A stretch of 64,000 nt of DNA from Apiotrichum sp. Y4204 (lineage: Eukaryota > Basidiomycota > Tremellomycetes > Trichosporonales > Trichosporonaceae). The stretch is from assembly GCA_025531455.1 (NCBI GenBank), contig JAMYHL010000011.1:744001-808000 (forward strand), given 5' to 3'. The notes below the pieces were generated by a model, which was not told where the DNA came from, made no database searches, and saw only the letters and a list, made by a program, of their open reading frames with translations. The position numbers and the translations under genes are program-made. Of the stretch, positions 36,701 through 47,615 are shown piece after piece (position 1 is the first letter of the stretch; every line of letters begins with the position of its first letter).

Positions 36701-39700
36701 CTCGTCTCGCACACGTCGTTCCCCCCCAGGTCAAGCCTCAAGCGCCACAAAACCAGATCAACCAGCACAAGACGGCTAACCGCTTCGATGCCTTAGAAGA
36801 ATCCGAGGACGAGTCAGAAGACGACGAGCCAGAACCTCTGGATCTCAATCTCAGACTCGCGTACCTTTCCCAGAAGATGCCTGAGGATTTTGACGAGGAG
36901 TCTTCTGACGAGGAAACTAATGATGGAGACAGCGACGACGAGAACCCGCCCGCTGAGTCCATTGTCGATAACCCAGCTCCGACCCGCGAGCAGGTCATGA
37001 ACGACAAAGCACTGTTCCTTCGATTCTTTGATCTCGAAACTCTCCCCACGATTCCCACCTCTCAGCGCTCGGTGGAGGACCTTCTCAATGACGGAAACGT
37101 ATGGACCTTCTCCGCTCATGAACGAGCTGCGGTCGCACAACAAATGTACGAAACCGTCGCTGCGCGTATCGGCGACAACGCTGTCGCCCTGTTTGAGCCC
37201 CTCGCCCGCCGCCACACTCACCTTCGGGAGCAATGGGAGGCCGCCAAGGACGACATTACCGCCAGCGTGCTCAGTGACAAGGACCTGGTCGGGGCAACAA
37301 CCAACGGTGCTGCTAATCTTGCTGCCGTGATGACGACGCGTTTTGCGCCCAAGGTTATCGTCCTCGAAGAAGCGGGACAAATTCTGGAGGCACACGTCCT
37401 CACCTCACTTTTCCCATCGGTGGAACACGTTATCGCAATCGGCGACCCACTTCAGCTCCGCCCCATGGTCAACCGCTACGACCTGTCGGTGGAGAATACG
37501 CGTGGAGGCGAACGGTACCGCTTCGATATGAGTCTCATGGAGCGCCTTGCCAGCAACGGCCTCCCCATGAGTCAGCTGGAGGTGCAGCGCCGAATGCGGC
37601 CCCCAATCTCATCGCTTATCCGGTGCGCTGTCTTGATTGTTGTTGAGATGACTGACAGCAGCAACACGTTGTATCCCAACCTGGAAGATCATTTTCTCGT
37701 TGAACTATACCCAGACGTTAGCGGCATGGCGACCAACCTGCAGTTCCTGTGAGCATTGACTAGTGAACCAAGACTGATAACAGTGACCATTACCACCGCG
37801 AAGAAGGCGGAGGCGATAGTAATGCCTCAAAGACTAACAAGTACGAGGCTGATATGGTCTGTGATCTTGCACTATATCTACTCAAGCAGGGTTGCTACTC
37901 GGAAGAGGGCGATATCGTCATTCTAGTATGTGTCACATTACTTACAGGCAGTATTTCCGTTCTTCTACTCACCGCAGTGTGGCTATCTCGGTCAGCTCCT
38001 CGAGGTGCGCCGCCGCCTTGCAGGCAAGGTTGCCGTCATCATCGACGAACGCGACCAGCGCAATATCCTAAAGCTCGGGCGCGATGACGACCTCGTGGAC
38101 GACAGTGAACCAATGGCTGTGACCAAGACGGTGAAGCTTGACCAGCAGATCCTTTTACGCACTGTCGATAACTTCCAGGGCGAGGAAGCCAAAGTGTGAG
38201 AGGTAGTTTAAGATCGTCTCTGACTCCAGTGTGATTCTGTCCCTCGTTCGCAATGCCGGCCTGACCGAGTTCAACCGCAGTGTGCGGGGCACGATCGGGT
38301 TCCTGAGAGTATGTCTCACTTATCGCAGACATTATAGCTGACATCAGTCCCGCAACCGCACGAATGTGGCGCTCTCGCGTGCAAAGCATGGGCTCTACAT
38401 TCTCGGCAATGCGGAGCAGCTGGCGTCAGGCAGTCAGATGTGGAACACGATCATCAACGAGCTGCGCGATCAGGACTTGGTGAGCGCAGGATTCGTCGTC
38501 GCCTGTGCGCGTCACAAGACCCCCAATGTCATCGATCAGCCGGGCCAGTTGAACGTTCTGTGTCCCGATGGCGGATGTCTCGAGCCGTGCGACGGACAGT
38601 TTGCGAAGTGTGGCCACAGGTGTAAGCGGAAAGTAAGTCGCTAAAGGTAATGAGATGAGTACTGACTTCCAGTGTCATGCCGACGACCCGCGACACGAGA
38701 CAGAGAAGTGCATGGAAACCTGCGGACGACCTCTCCCCTGTGGACACTCCTGCAACCTCAAGTGCTCCCAGGAGTGTGGTCAGTGCACTGTTATGGTTAA
38801 CGGGGTCGTACTGCCCTGCGGCCATGAGGTCCGAGTTCGCTGGTAAGTGCAATAGTCGTAACTCGAGCTCACTCTAGTTATCTGACCACCGATCTCTCCA
38901 AGGTGGCATGCAAGGTCCTCGTTTCCAAAGCTCTCCCGACATGCGAGCACACCGGAATGGTTCCATGCTCCGAGACCGAGCTCCTCGGCTTCCCATGCCA
39001 GGCTGTTTGCGACGCCCAGCTCTCGTGTTGCAACAAGAAGTGCCACGAGCAATGCTCCCGCTGCCAAGCTCTGTCACGCCGGGCGCACCCTCCGGACGAG
39101 GAAAAGGTTGTCTCTCGCATCCCCCGCACAGAGCATGCCACTCACCCCTGCGAACGCCCCATCGAGCCATGCCTCCACCCCTGTGAGCAGCGCTGCGGAA
39201 CAAACCACGACGAGCACGCTGTCTGCTCGTCACCGTGCCTCCGGATCTGTGAGCATGGTAACTGCAAGCTCCCATGCGGTGCGCTTTGTGAACTCTGTGA
39301 GTGCTTTATCACAACTGCGCTGATAGGTCAACAGGTCCGAAGCGCTGTCGTTGGAAATGCGAGCATGGCAATGGACGGTGCCGTCAGCCGTGTGGCATGC
39401 CATGCGAGCGTCTGCCCTGTGACAAGGCGTGCACCCGTAATCTTGCTTGCGGTCACCCGTGTCCCTCGGTGTGTGGAGAGCCCTGCGAGAAGCAACACTG
39501 CAAGAAGTGTGACATCGAGGAGCCCGCCTCCCAGTTGGAACTGATCGTGGACAAGATGAAGAGCCTGACGGTGCTGACGGGGACGCCGGTCAAAAAGCGC
39601 AAGCCCCGCACCATCACCCTTGACTGTGGGCACTCCTTCCCTGTATCAACACTCGACGCGTACATGAATCTCGAACAACACTATTGGCGTCGATGGTTTC

Positions 39701-40866
39701 CGTTGGGCTGGATGAAAACCAAGCAGCCGCTTGAGTTTACCACACGTAAGACGTGCCCCGAGTGTGACGGACCAGTCACCTCTCCCCGCTACGGGCGCGT
39801 CACCAAGCGCGCGTTCCTCGATATGCAGGCTGAGGTCGTTGCAAAGCGCTTCAGCTCTGAGCTCGAAATCATTACCGTGCAGATCGATAACCTCCAGACA
39901 CCAAGCAAGGAGGATGTCTGCAAAGCGCTGGCAAACGTCATCCCTGTGATGCGTTCCCCACCCCGCCCCCAGATTCTGCGCCCGTTCACCCTCCTCGATG
40001 AGTCTGATGCGACCTGCATCGAGCCAGCGCGCTTTGAGTGCCGGAAGAACAACCCGTTCAAAATTTATGGCCCGGTAGGCAGTGCGTGGCGCGACCTCGC
40101 GGGGCCGTACATGCGGCTCTTCGCCCGCCTGACCGAAATTGTGAACCACCCGCCAATGCCACGACTGGAGCGCGACCGGCCAATATTCCCCAAGGAGCCT
40201 CCAACTGAAACCCCCTCGCCCCTCCGGTTCCGCCTTGAAGCCCTACACGCCACAGTCCGCGTACGTTTGGAGCTCGTGGCCATCGCGGCGTCCATGTCTG
40301 ATGTGCTATGGAACGCCAACCCCCGCCGCGGAGGAAAGAAGGACCATAAGGGGGGGAAGATCGCGCGTCAGGGCTGCCGATCGGCGGGGCGCTCGTTCGA
40401 GATGCTCGCGCTTGCACTTCTGCTCTCCGCCGATTGGGATGCCCGCCTCGCTGTGAACCTCTCTCGTCCGGAGAAGCACGAATATCCCCTCCGCTACCTC
40501 AAGGCTCTTCTCCTCGAGGCGGAGCTGGAGCTTGAGAGGGCTAAATACCAAGTCCTGTGGCGCCTCCGCGCTGACCCAGGTTCCGACACCGAGTCTGGCA
40601 GACAGCGGGTTTACGATGAGTATGGACCCCTTTTCATGGCCCGCGTTCAGCCCATCGAGGCCGAGTTGGTCCGCCTCTACCCCGGACGCAACGATGACGA
40701 GCGCGCACTTCGCAAGATCGCCCATGCCGAGATTATCGAACCCCTCGTCGCGATTTCTAAGAAGTGGATGGAGTTTGTGGTGTCAGTTGGGGAGCGCAAC
40801 TCGCAATCCAAAATCGAGAGGCGCATTACGGAGGCGCGCCGTGGGGACAACAACCTTGCTCAGTGA
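33711..40866 (+). CDS. CCCH zinc finger, SF1 helicase and NFX1-type zinc-finger protein (ZNFX1/Hrr1-like)
   Basis: Large RNA-helicase protein of the ZNFX1 class; fission yeast Hrr1 acts in RNA-directed silencing. ATG 33711-33713 is followed by a CCCH finger split by a 35-base intron (QCFKYAAGHCP then FGKNCTFWH; C-x7-C-x5-C-x3-H). A helical segment (ILRQLGRDGARIASGTDARR, NALYAIVDKNISPVLDILEK) leads to the ZNFX1-type domain. Helicase motifs: Walker A LIQGPPGTGKTFTG, LGFTNHALDHIL, Walker B-like KVIVLEEAGQ, IGDPLQLRP, QRRMRPPISSLIR, TVDNFQGEEAKVVILSLVRN and NVALSRAKHGLYILG. The C-terminal half has NFX1-like Cys/His clusters (CGRPLPCGHSCNLKCSQECG, CERPIEPCLHPCEQRCG, CERLPCDKACTRNLACGHPC). About sixteen introns, mostly 32-40 bases; about 2,150 residues. 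The junction between FWHGSRPPGKK and ILRQLG (33830-33940) is uncertain. A role in RNA silencing is inferred from family. Confidence 0.9.
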
Positions 40867-41875
40867 GGTTCCATCGCAGCTCCCTTTGCAGTGATGTCGT
40901 CAGGCAATAACACGACACTATTTTATCTCAATTCCGCTACTCGACTCATACTATCAAGCTACCAAAGCATAACATACCATACTTAAACCTACCGTACCAC
41001 GCCGACGAGATCCATCGTATGACGATCTCAGATACATACTATTGTACATCTTCATCATGCGAAACCATATTATCTGTGCTTTCTGCAGTCCAGGAACTCT
41101 GCTGAATGCCGTCCGAGAGGGAGCACGATGCCCAGGAGGCGGTGTACAGTTGTGCCTGTGACAAGTGCGCCAGTGGAGGCGGCCGCGGTGGCGCGTCGCG
41201 GCAGTGAACCTAAATTCTTACCAGAGACGCGCAACACTGCATGCAGGACTATCTGCACGACCAAGATGTAACTAAATAGCCTCTGTATACACACCAGTCA
41301 ACATTCAGTTTAGTCAACTTTCAGTATGGCTCTTATCCAACGTGCTACCCTATTCATTCCGCTGGAATCGGTTGTCTGACGTGGTACATGTATGCCGTCA
41401 CCCCGTGTCGGAACCTAAAGGATCCTGGCACTTGTGCAACTTCCATCGGATGTGGACGCGTCCATGACGGCTTCGTTCCCAACTCCACAAGTCTGCAAGA
41501 CGTTCTCCGCATGGGCACCGCTGTGCTCCACACCAGTTGAGTCTAGTCTCGGCGTCACGGCGGAAGGGGGCGGGCCGCGCGGCGATGAGTGGGACCCGTC
41601 ATTTGTGAGCTTGATATCATGTGTTCTGCGTCACTTGGGCGTCATCTGGACTGTTCGATAAGGGGACCAGTGATCCTTACTGGTCACTGTTTGGTGACAT
41701 GATGCGCAGCCGAGAGGAGGAAAAGAGGACCGGCTCAACGGCCAGCACATGAGGACACCTTTCTGGAGGGCCGACCTCCCTCGTTGAAAGGCATATAAAG
41801 GTCCATGAACGTCCTGTCTCACCCCCACTCTCATCCTCTCTTTCCAATACTTACCTCCTACAACCCTCAGTGACA
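40867..41875. other. Upstream region of the small secreted protein gene
   Basis: 1.0 kb between the helicase stop and the peptide start. AT-richer DNA at 40910-41060 is probably the helicase 3' UTR. An inverted repeat GACCAGT...ACTGGTC spans 41665-41685, and a TATA box lies at 41792. No coding frame supported. Confidence 0.6.
41792..41799 (+). promoter_or_regulatory. TATA box of the small secreted protein gene
   Basis: ATATAAAG within GGCATATAAAGG, 77 bases before the ATG, followed by a CT-rich leader. This is the clearest TATA box in the window and suggests a strongly regulated or inducible gene. Confidence 0.6.
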
Positions 41876-42257
41876 ATGAAGCTCATCTCCCTCATTACTG
41901 CCCTTGCCCTTGGCGCTACAGTCGTCTCCGCCACACCCTCGCTCAACATTGACGACCTCGGGATGGACTGTACGCTTGAGGGCGACACCTTCACATGCAA
42001 GGCGCCCATGCACCCTGACGTGAGTCTCTCAGAGGGGCACTTGTTGACAGCAGGACGCAAAGCTTGACGTGCCGCCCGCTGACGCTGGACACGAAGAACG
42101 GGCGCTCGAGCCCCGGGGCGGGTGCTGTCGTCGCGAGTGCTTCAAGATTCTCGGCTGCACCGGCGATGGCCGCTGCGGTGACCACATGTGCGTCTGCCAC
42201 GACTGCCCGCAGTACTGCAAGCGCGACCTCGAGGAGCGGTGCATCCCGGTTGATTGA
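41876..42257 (+). CDS. Small secreted 12-cysteine protein, defensin-like candidate
   Basis: Not assigned to a named family. Two exons (41876-42019, 42054-42257) around a 34-base intron encode 115 residues. The first 19 (MKLISLITALALGATVVSA) form a clear signal peptide. The N-terminal part has two cysteines (Cys32, Cys41); the last 45 residues have ten (72, 73, 77, 83, 89, 94, 96, 99, 103, 111). The spacing includes C-x3-C (73-77), G-x-C (89) and C-x-C (94-96), the skeleton of cysteine-stabilised alpha-beta (CS-alpha-beta) defensins, but with extra cysteines. The acidic stretch before it (DAGHEERALEPR) could be a propeptide. An antimicrobial or effector role is only a possibility; other cysteine-rich secreted folds remain open. 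Gene structure and secretion are well supported. Confidence 0.75.
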
Positions 42258-42493
42258 AGACTAGAGGCGTAGACTGTGGATAAATAAGCAGCAGGAGAAG
42301 AAACAATTAAGATGTCAATGTGAGAGTTAAGCAGCTATTAGCCACGGTCAGCACAGTCATTTGGCCTGTGACATTAGAGATACCAGATATTAGCTCCGAG
42401 CACAGACAGTCTGACAAGTTACAACTCTGAACCTTACCGCCGCCATGCCTATCTTGATAAGACACAAACCAAAGTCCATCTAGCAAGTCAATT

Positions 42494-44009
42494 CTACACA
42501 GTGGTCTCGAGGGCAAGGGCGTCGTGCTCAACAGATTTCTCGTACTCTGCGCGAGAGAGGAACCTGACATTACTGAGCGCGTCCTGCACCTGGCCCTCGC
42601 TGCTGCCCGTGCCCATCATCTCCTTGAGGTGGTCGGGGTCGTTCTGGTTCAGCGTGAGGCGGTGCGCGAGCGCCGCGAGGAAGTTGGGCTTGGTTGCCGG
42701 AATGGGCTTTGACGGTGCGACCGTGGAAGCCGTAGCTGTGGGAGGTGGAGCGAGCGTGTCACGTGTGTCGCCGACAGCGGACGGGAGGAGGGGCGCGGAT
42801 TCGCCCTCGGAGGCCATCGTCGTCGTCTGCCCTGCCACAGGGGTCTGCCGAGGCACAGTCTCTGTCTCAACCAGTGTTGTGGTCTCAACACTCTCGGGCG
42901 CCAGTGTTCCCTCAATGCCTGTCGCGGTGGCGGCAGACACAGCTGAGACAATCGCAGCCTGTTGCCTGCTCTCCTCGGTTGTCCGGGCGGCGAGGTCCGT
43001 CATCTCCTCCGAGTCAGTCGCACGGAGGGGGACATCGCCGTCGGGAAGTGGCCAGTCGACAAGCTGCACCGTTGGCGGCATGTCCTGGAAGTAGGTGAGG
43101 ATACCGGCAATCTCGCGCACGAGGCGGCGCCAAGCGTCGTGCTCAAGTCCGAGTTCGGGAAGGGCGACGGGCGTTCCAGCTGGGAAGAGGTAGACGTACA
43201 CCATGTCCTGGGCAGTAGGGTAGTCGTACTGGATCGGCACACGGCCAGGACCCCCGGCAGGAGAGTATGTGAGGTTTGAGACAACACGCGTCGCAGCGCC
43301 AGGGGCAACCTCGGGAGGATGGGCCGTCATAGGAGGCGGGGCGTCAATGCTCGCCGGGAAGACGATCTTGATCTCCACGTCCGCGAAGAGCTGAACAAAT
43401 GCGGAGCTCGGGGGAATGCCGACGTAGCGCACGACCGCGAGGTTCTGTAGCGCATCGGCAAGCCAGCGAAGCGCACCAACGAGCGGATCGTTCGCGTCGG
43501 ACATGCGGGCCGGCGCGTGGAGGTCAGCCGGGGTAGGTGCCAAATCGTCCGTCAGCTCGGCGGTCGCGAGGCGGTCTTCAAGCTCGATGTCGCGGCCGCG
43601 CTGGCGGGGACTGCTCCACGAGGGAACGTTATTCGCGTCGACAGGCGAGGCCGTTCCCATAATGTCCAGAACACGGGTGTACTTGAGGGCAGCCCAGCAG
43701 CGGCGGGAGGCCTCGCGGTCGTCGTCGGAGGTGAAGGTCTTGGCCGTCCACGAGGCGTAGTCGTTCGTAAGCTCGAAATCGGGGAGTGGCTGGTTACCGG
43801 GGCCGGTGATCTGAAGCGCGTAGGAGGTCGGCACTGCGTCGGGGAGGTCCATTGCGCCATCGCCGACCGCGACAAGGCGCAGGACGATGTGCGGGTGTCC
43901 GCCCTCAGCCGAGTGCCGACGGAACTTTGCGAAAAGGCCGCCGGGGGAGCCTGGTGTCAGAGCGGACGAGAAGTCACTCACTGTCGCGTTTCTTGGAGAA
44001 GAGACCCAT
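42494..44009 (-). CDS. Hypothetical protein, possible N-myristoylated adaptor
   Basis: Family not recognised. ATG 44007-44009 gives MGLFSKKRD, then a 31-base intron, then one long exon; total close to 495 residues. Gly2 followed by small/hydrophobic residues and lysines resembles a myristoylation site, though Ser is at position 5 rather than the preferred 6. Residues 10-330 look folded (HPHIVLRLVAVGDGAMDLPD, ALRWLADALQNLAVVRYVGI, AQDMVYVYLFPAGTPVALPE), with an early segment FELTNDYASWTAKTF. Residues 330-440 are Thr/Val/Ala-rich and disordered. The end is charged (DPDHLKEMMGTGSSEGQVQD, LSRAEYEKSVEHDALALETT). No transmembrane segment. It is convergent with the secreted peptide, and its stop lies 237 bases from that gene's stop. 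Confidence 0.75.
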
Positions 44010-44508
44010 TATGGTGCAGATGAGAGTAGATGAGGGATAGAGCGATGGAGAAGTGCTGTCGCTCGTTGGTCGCGACGATGTAGAAAAAGGCACAGCATGA
44101 AGCGCAGTTCTCAGCTTGGCAACGAACGGTAAACATCGTGAATGACGTCATCCCCGACGTGGCTGGGCTGGCCTCCACCGTCAGCCATCACACGCATCGA
44201 GCACACTGTGGCGTGCAGCATGCACAGACTGCGATACCTGTTACCTGATTAAACGTGCGTGGAGAACCTGACCAGGTCAGCTTATTCCTGACAGCCCCGT
44301 CGGGGTGTAAACATCGGCATGTCGTTCCGAGCCGAAGGTGTGAGAGCTGGAATTGAGACGGACGGAACAGGCACGCAAGGGCCGCCAAGATCCCAGCAGC
44401 AGAAACAACAAAGATCCATCAGACTCCGACCAGCCTACGAATCACCACTCGAAACACCACCACAGCGATATATAATCACATCGCGCACAGCGTCAGACAC
44501 GCCTACGC
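44010..44508. other. Intergenic region, promoter of the hypothetical gene and 3' end of the transporter
   Basis: 499 bases. TGACCAGGTCA at 44269-44279 is a near-perfect palindrome with one central base, about 260 bases before the hypothetical gene's ATG. No gene seen. Confidence 0.5.
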
Positions 44509-46273
44509 CTACGCCGAGGCCGCCTCCATGAACTCGTCCTTTTCCTTCTCGGTGCGTGACTGTTCGTCTGCGGCGGTGGAAACGTGGTTCTCGATAAGGT
44601 AGCGGCGGTACTTGGCCGACTGGCGGGGCGAGGCGTTGGCATACAAGAGGTCAATCTGCTCGAGAGACAACTCCTTGGTCTCGGGAACGAGGAGATACGT
44701 GACGATGCCTGCAATAACGCAGCACGCGCCCCAGATCCAGAAGACATTGGTCTTGAGACCCGCGTTCCCCGGGCCCTCGTTGACGAGGTATGGTGTCGCG
44801 TACCCGATCGCAAAGTTCAGGAGCCAGTTGGATGCCGTGGAGAGCGACATGGCCTTTGTGCGGAGGTTGTACGGCGGAAGCTCGGATGTGAGCACCCACG
44901 AGAGTGGGGCCCAGGTCGAGGCAAAGTGCGCGATGAAGATACACACAAAGGCGACGAGCACCTTCTGGCTTGCCTCGTTCGTGATAGGGGTCGAAACGCC
45001 GACGGCTGCGACAATGATCTGGGCGACAGCCATGCCGAACGCGCCGTAGATGATCATTGGGCGTCGCCCGATGCGGTCTGTCGCCAACATGCCCGGAATC
45101 GTCATGCCGACGTTGACGACGTTGGTCGCAATCGTGATCAGGAAAGGATTCTTGATCCCCGAGTGCTGGAAGAAGGCGGTTCCCTAAGTCTCAGCGCTTG
45201 CTCAACGAATAACCCAACTAAAAAGTTTGCACTTCTGACAGCTTCGCTCCTCCTCACGACTGCTCACGTCTACTCGCCTCCAGAACAGTACTCACGTAGT
45301 AGAAGATAAAATTGATTCCTGAAAGCTGAGAGAACGCCTGAACAAGCATACCGGTGCCGATGCGGAGCAGCGCCTTGCTCTCGCCCATACGGAAGCAGTC
45401 GGCCCACGACGCTCCGCCGACGGTGCGCTCATGATGGAGTGTAGCGGACATTTCGTTAAATTCAGTGTCGACTTCGGGCGAGTTCTCAGGGAACCCAAGA
45501 ACGCGGGAGAGGGAGCGGCGCGCGTCGGCCGGGCGGTCCTTGAGGAGAAGCCAACGGGGCGACTCGGGGAGAATGAGCATGCCGACCGAGAGGATCGCGC
45601 CCCACACGAACTGGATCCCGATGGGGATCTGGTATGACGACGCGTTGGGGAACGACTTTGTCGCGTTCACCACGATTGCGGCAATGAGCAGGCCGAATGT
45701 GATGAAGAACTGATAGCACGAGACGATGAGGCCGCGGATCTTGCGTGGAGCCGTTTCTGCCTGGTATACCGGCACGAGGGTAGAGGTGCCGCCGACCCCG
45801 AGGCCTGCCAGCACGCGTCCGGCAGCAAACGCGCCAATACTCTTTCCACCCGTCTGGAGGGCAACTCCGACAGCGAAGATTACTGAGAGTCAGCAAAGCT
45901 GTGGTCGAGGTCGATAGCTGCCACTCACCGACGTAAACCAAGATGCCAAGACGCCGGCCAAGGGCATCACCAACAGTGGAGGCGAGCAGCGCACCAAAGA
46001 AGGTGCCGGCGGACAGAATCGAGGTAATAAGTGAGTCCGTTTGCGACGAGAGGCGGTAGCTCCCATCCGGCATGAGGTCGCCGTACACGGACAGGAAGTA
46101 GGGCATCTCCTTGCATCCCGAGATATAGCCCGTGTCATAGCCGAATCTGGTGTGAGCGTGAGCGAGGCGCGTTCATGAGAGCGGCCCGTATCTGCCTTCC
46201 GTGCAGACATTTCGACTTACAAGAAGCCGCCGAAAGAGGCAAACACGCCGAGGATGATACCGAGTGAGGGCAT
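44509..46273 (-). CDS. Major facilitator sugar transporter (sugar porter family)
   Basis: Twelve-helix plasma-membrane hexose-type transporter. ATG 46271-46273 begins MPSLGIILGVFASFGGFL then FGYDTGYISG. Signatures: GDALGRRLG between helices 2 and 3, GRVLAGLGVGGTSTLVPVYQ AETAPRKIRG (sugar-transport signature 2), PESPRWLL, QLSGINFIFYY (substrate-binding helix 7), DRIGRRP and C-terminal PETKELSLEQID. Length about 510 residues, normal. Substrate cannot be read from sequence; some relatives sense rather than carry sugar, but no long C-terminal tail is present here. Introns are of the short local type, with one larger one near 45185-45295. A TATATTAT word lies about 60 bases upstream on the coding strand. 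It shares a 1.3-kb divergent region with the cysteine-cluster gene. Confidence 0.92.
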
Positions 46274-47615
46274 AGTTAGGGAGGTGAGGGTTTGAGCTCG
46301 AAGGTGGGGCTCAACTCGTCCCCACGTCAATGATAATATATGCGCTCGGCGCTCAGCGTGCAGCTGCCTTCTCCACCAGTTCTCTCCATTGTCATCTCGC
46401 TTCGGACTTGACAAGTGGTCTGGGGCACCAGCGATTATCAGTGATCAACCGAGAAATCTTGGTGGTTACCGGTGCCTGGGCCGACGATGGTCACAAGCTT
46501 CGTCGTTTCGACAGAAGGAATGTCGGCTGATCTGCTAAACTGATCATCCCGTGTGTGCTTGGCGGCGAGCCATTGCCTCGGCGTCGGCGGCCCCGCTATC
46601 GTACGTACTCAATCCCAATATCCACATTCCTATCCCGTAGATCCGTGGAGCACCATTCGCAACTGGCCAAGGGCACACCGCGACCACAACCTGAGGCACT
46701 AGGTACCGTATGACCGTCTCGACCTGGGTATGTGAGGTGGACGACGGGCATTTTGACACCCAGCGTCTGAAAACTGCCAATGAATGCCGTTGTCTGATGA
46801 ATTCCGGGTTGGGTAACCATCGTATTGAAGTGAGTAACCCAGTAACCCATACATATGGCCCACCACTTCCGACGCGTCAACATTGACAACGCCACTCTAT
46901 CCAATCTTCATCTCCCCACTGCAAGTTTCCTCAGAAACTCGATGTCAGCAATTTCAGTCAGTTTTGCCGGTTAGTCCAGAAGGCCGGATATAGCTCTATA
47001 GAGCAGCCACGAGGAACAGTGAGCAATAGACAGCGCGGACAGAAGTGCAGGAAAAATGAGTTCGAGATCCGAGTTCGAAGCGAGACGGTAGAACGGCAGA
47101 TCTGGTAAACTGTTAAACTTTACACATTCTTTTTTCATCGTTGCCGACGACAAGAACGACAAGCGCGGTAGTGGAGAGTCCGAAGTCCGTCTCCGTCGAC
47201 GAGACTACTGCTCCTGTAAGCGAGGGCTCGGCAAGAGGTGGTATAATACATATAAAGCTCGGTTGGGCGGTGTCGGGCGGCGATGACGTTGAGCGGTGAA
47301 GGCCGTTTGTTTGGTTCCACAATTTCCTTTTGGCCAACTTTGCAACACTACCAGCTTCACTGCTTGCGATCAGGCACACTGATAGTGACCCATGACTGAG
47401 AGCTGGTCAAGGGCAACGTCGAGAGCGCTATCATCACCGACTTGCACATGGCCTGGCTGCCAGCTGGTGTGGTAGCGTGCGTACAGTGTGCAATCAACTT
47501 CCCTTCCTTCTCTCCATTCACTTTCCTTCGTCTTCATTCTCCATCCTTTTGTTCGTCTTCTCTCTTTATTTATCCATCCTTTCATCTGTACATTCCTTTC
47601 GTCAAACTCCTCATC
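46274..47615. other. Divergent intergenic region between transporter and cysteine-cluster gene
   Basis: 1.34 kb of lower GC than its surroundings. ATACATATAAAG near 47245-47256 is a TATA-like word 360 bases before the next start codon. The last 130 bases are T/C-rich. Frames of about 100 codons exist on the minus strand but lack ATG-led, conserved-looking content. Confidence 0.55.

Noticed and set aside
41070..41294. 74-codon minus-strand frame with a hydrophobic start
   Set aside because: Begins at GTG, not ATG, and lacks cleavage-site or domain features; likely chance.
46544..46904. Minus-strand frames of 78-102 codons upstream of the transporter
   Set aside because: Several start at non-ATG codons and overlap in different frames; nothing family-like is seen.
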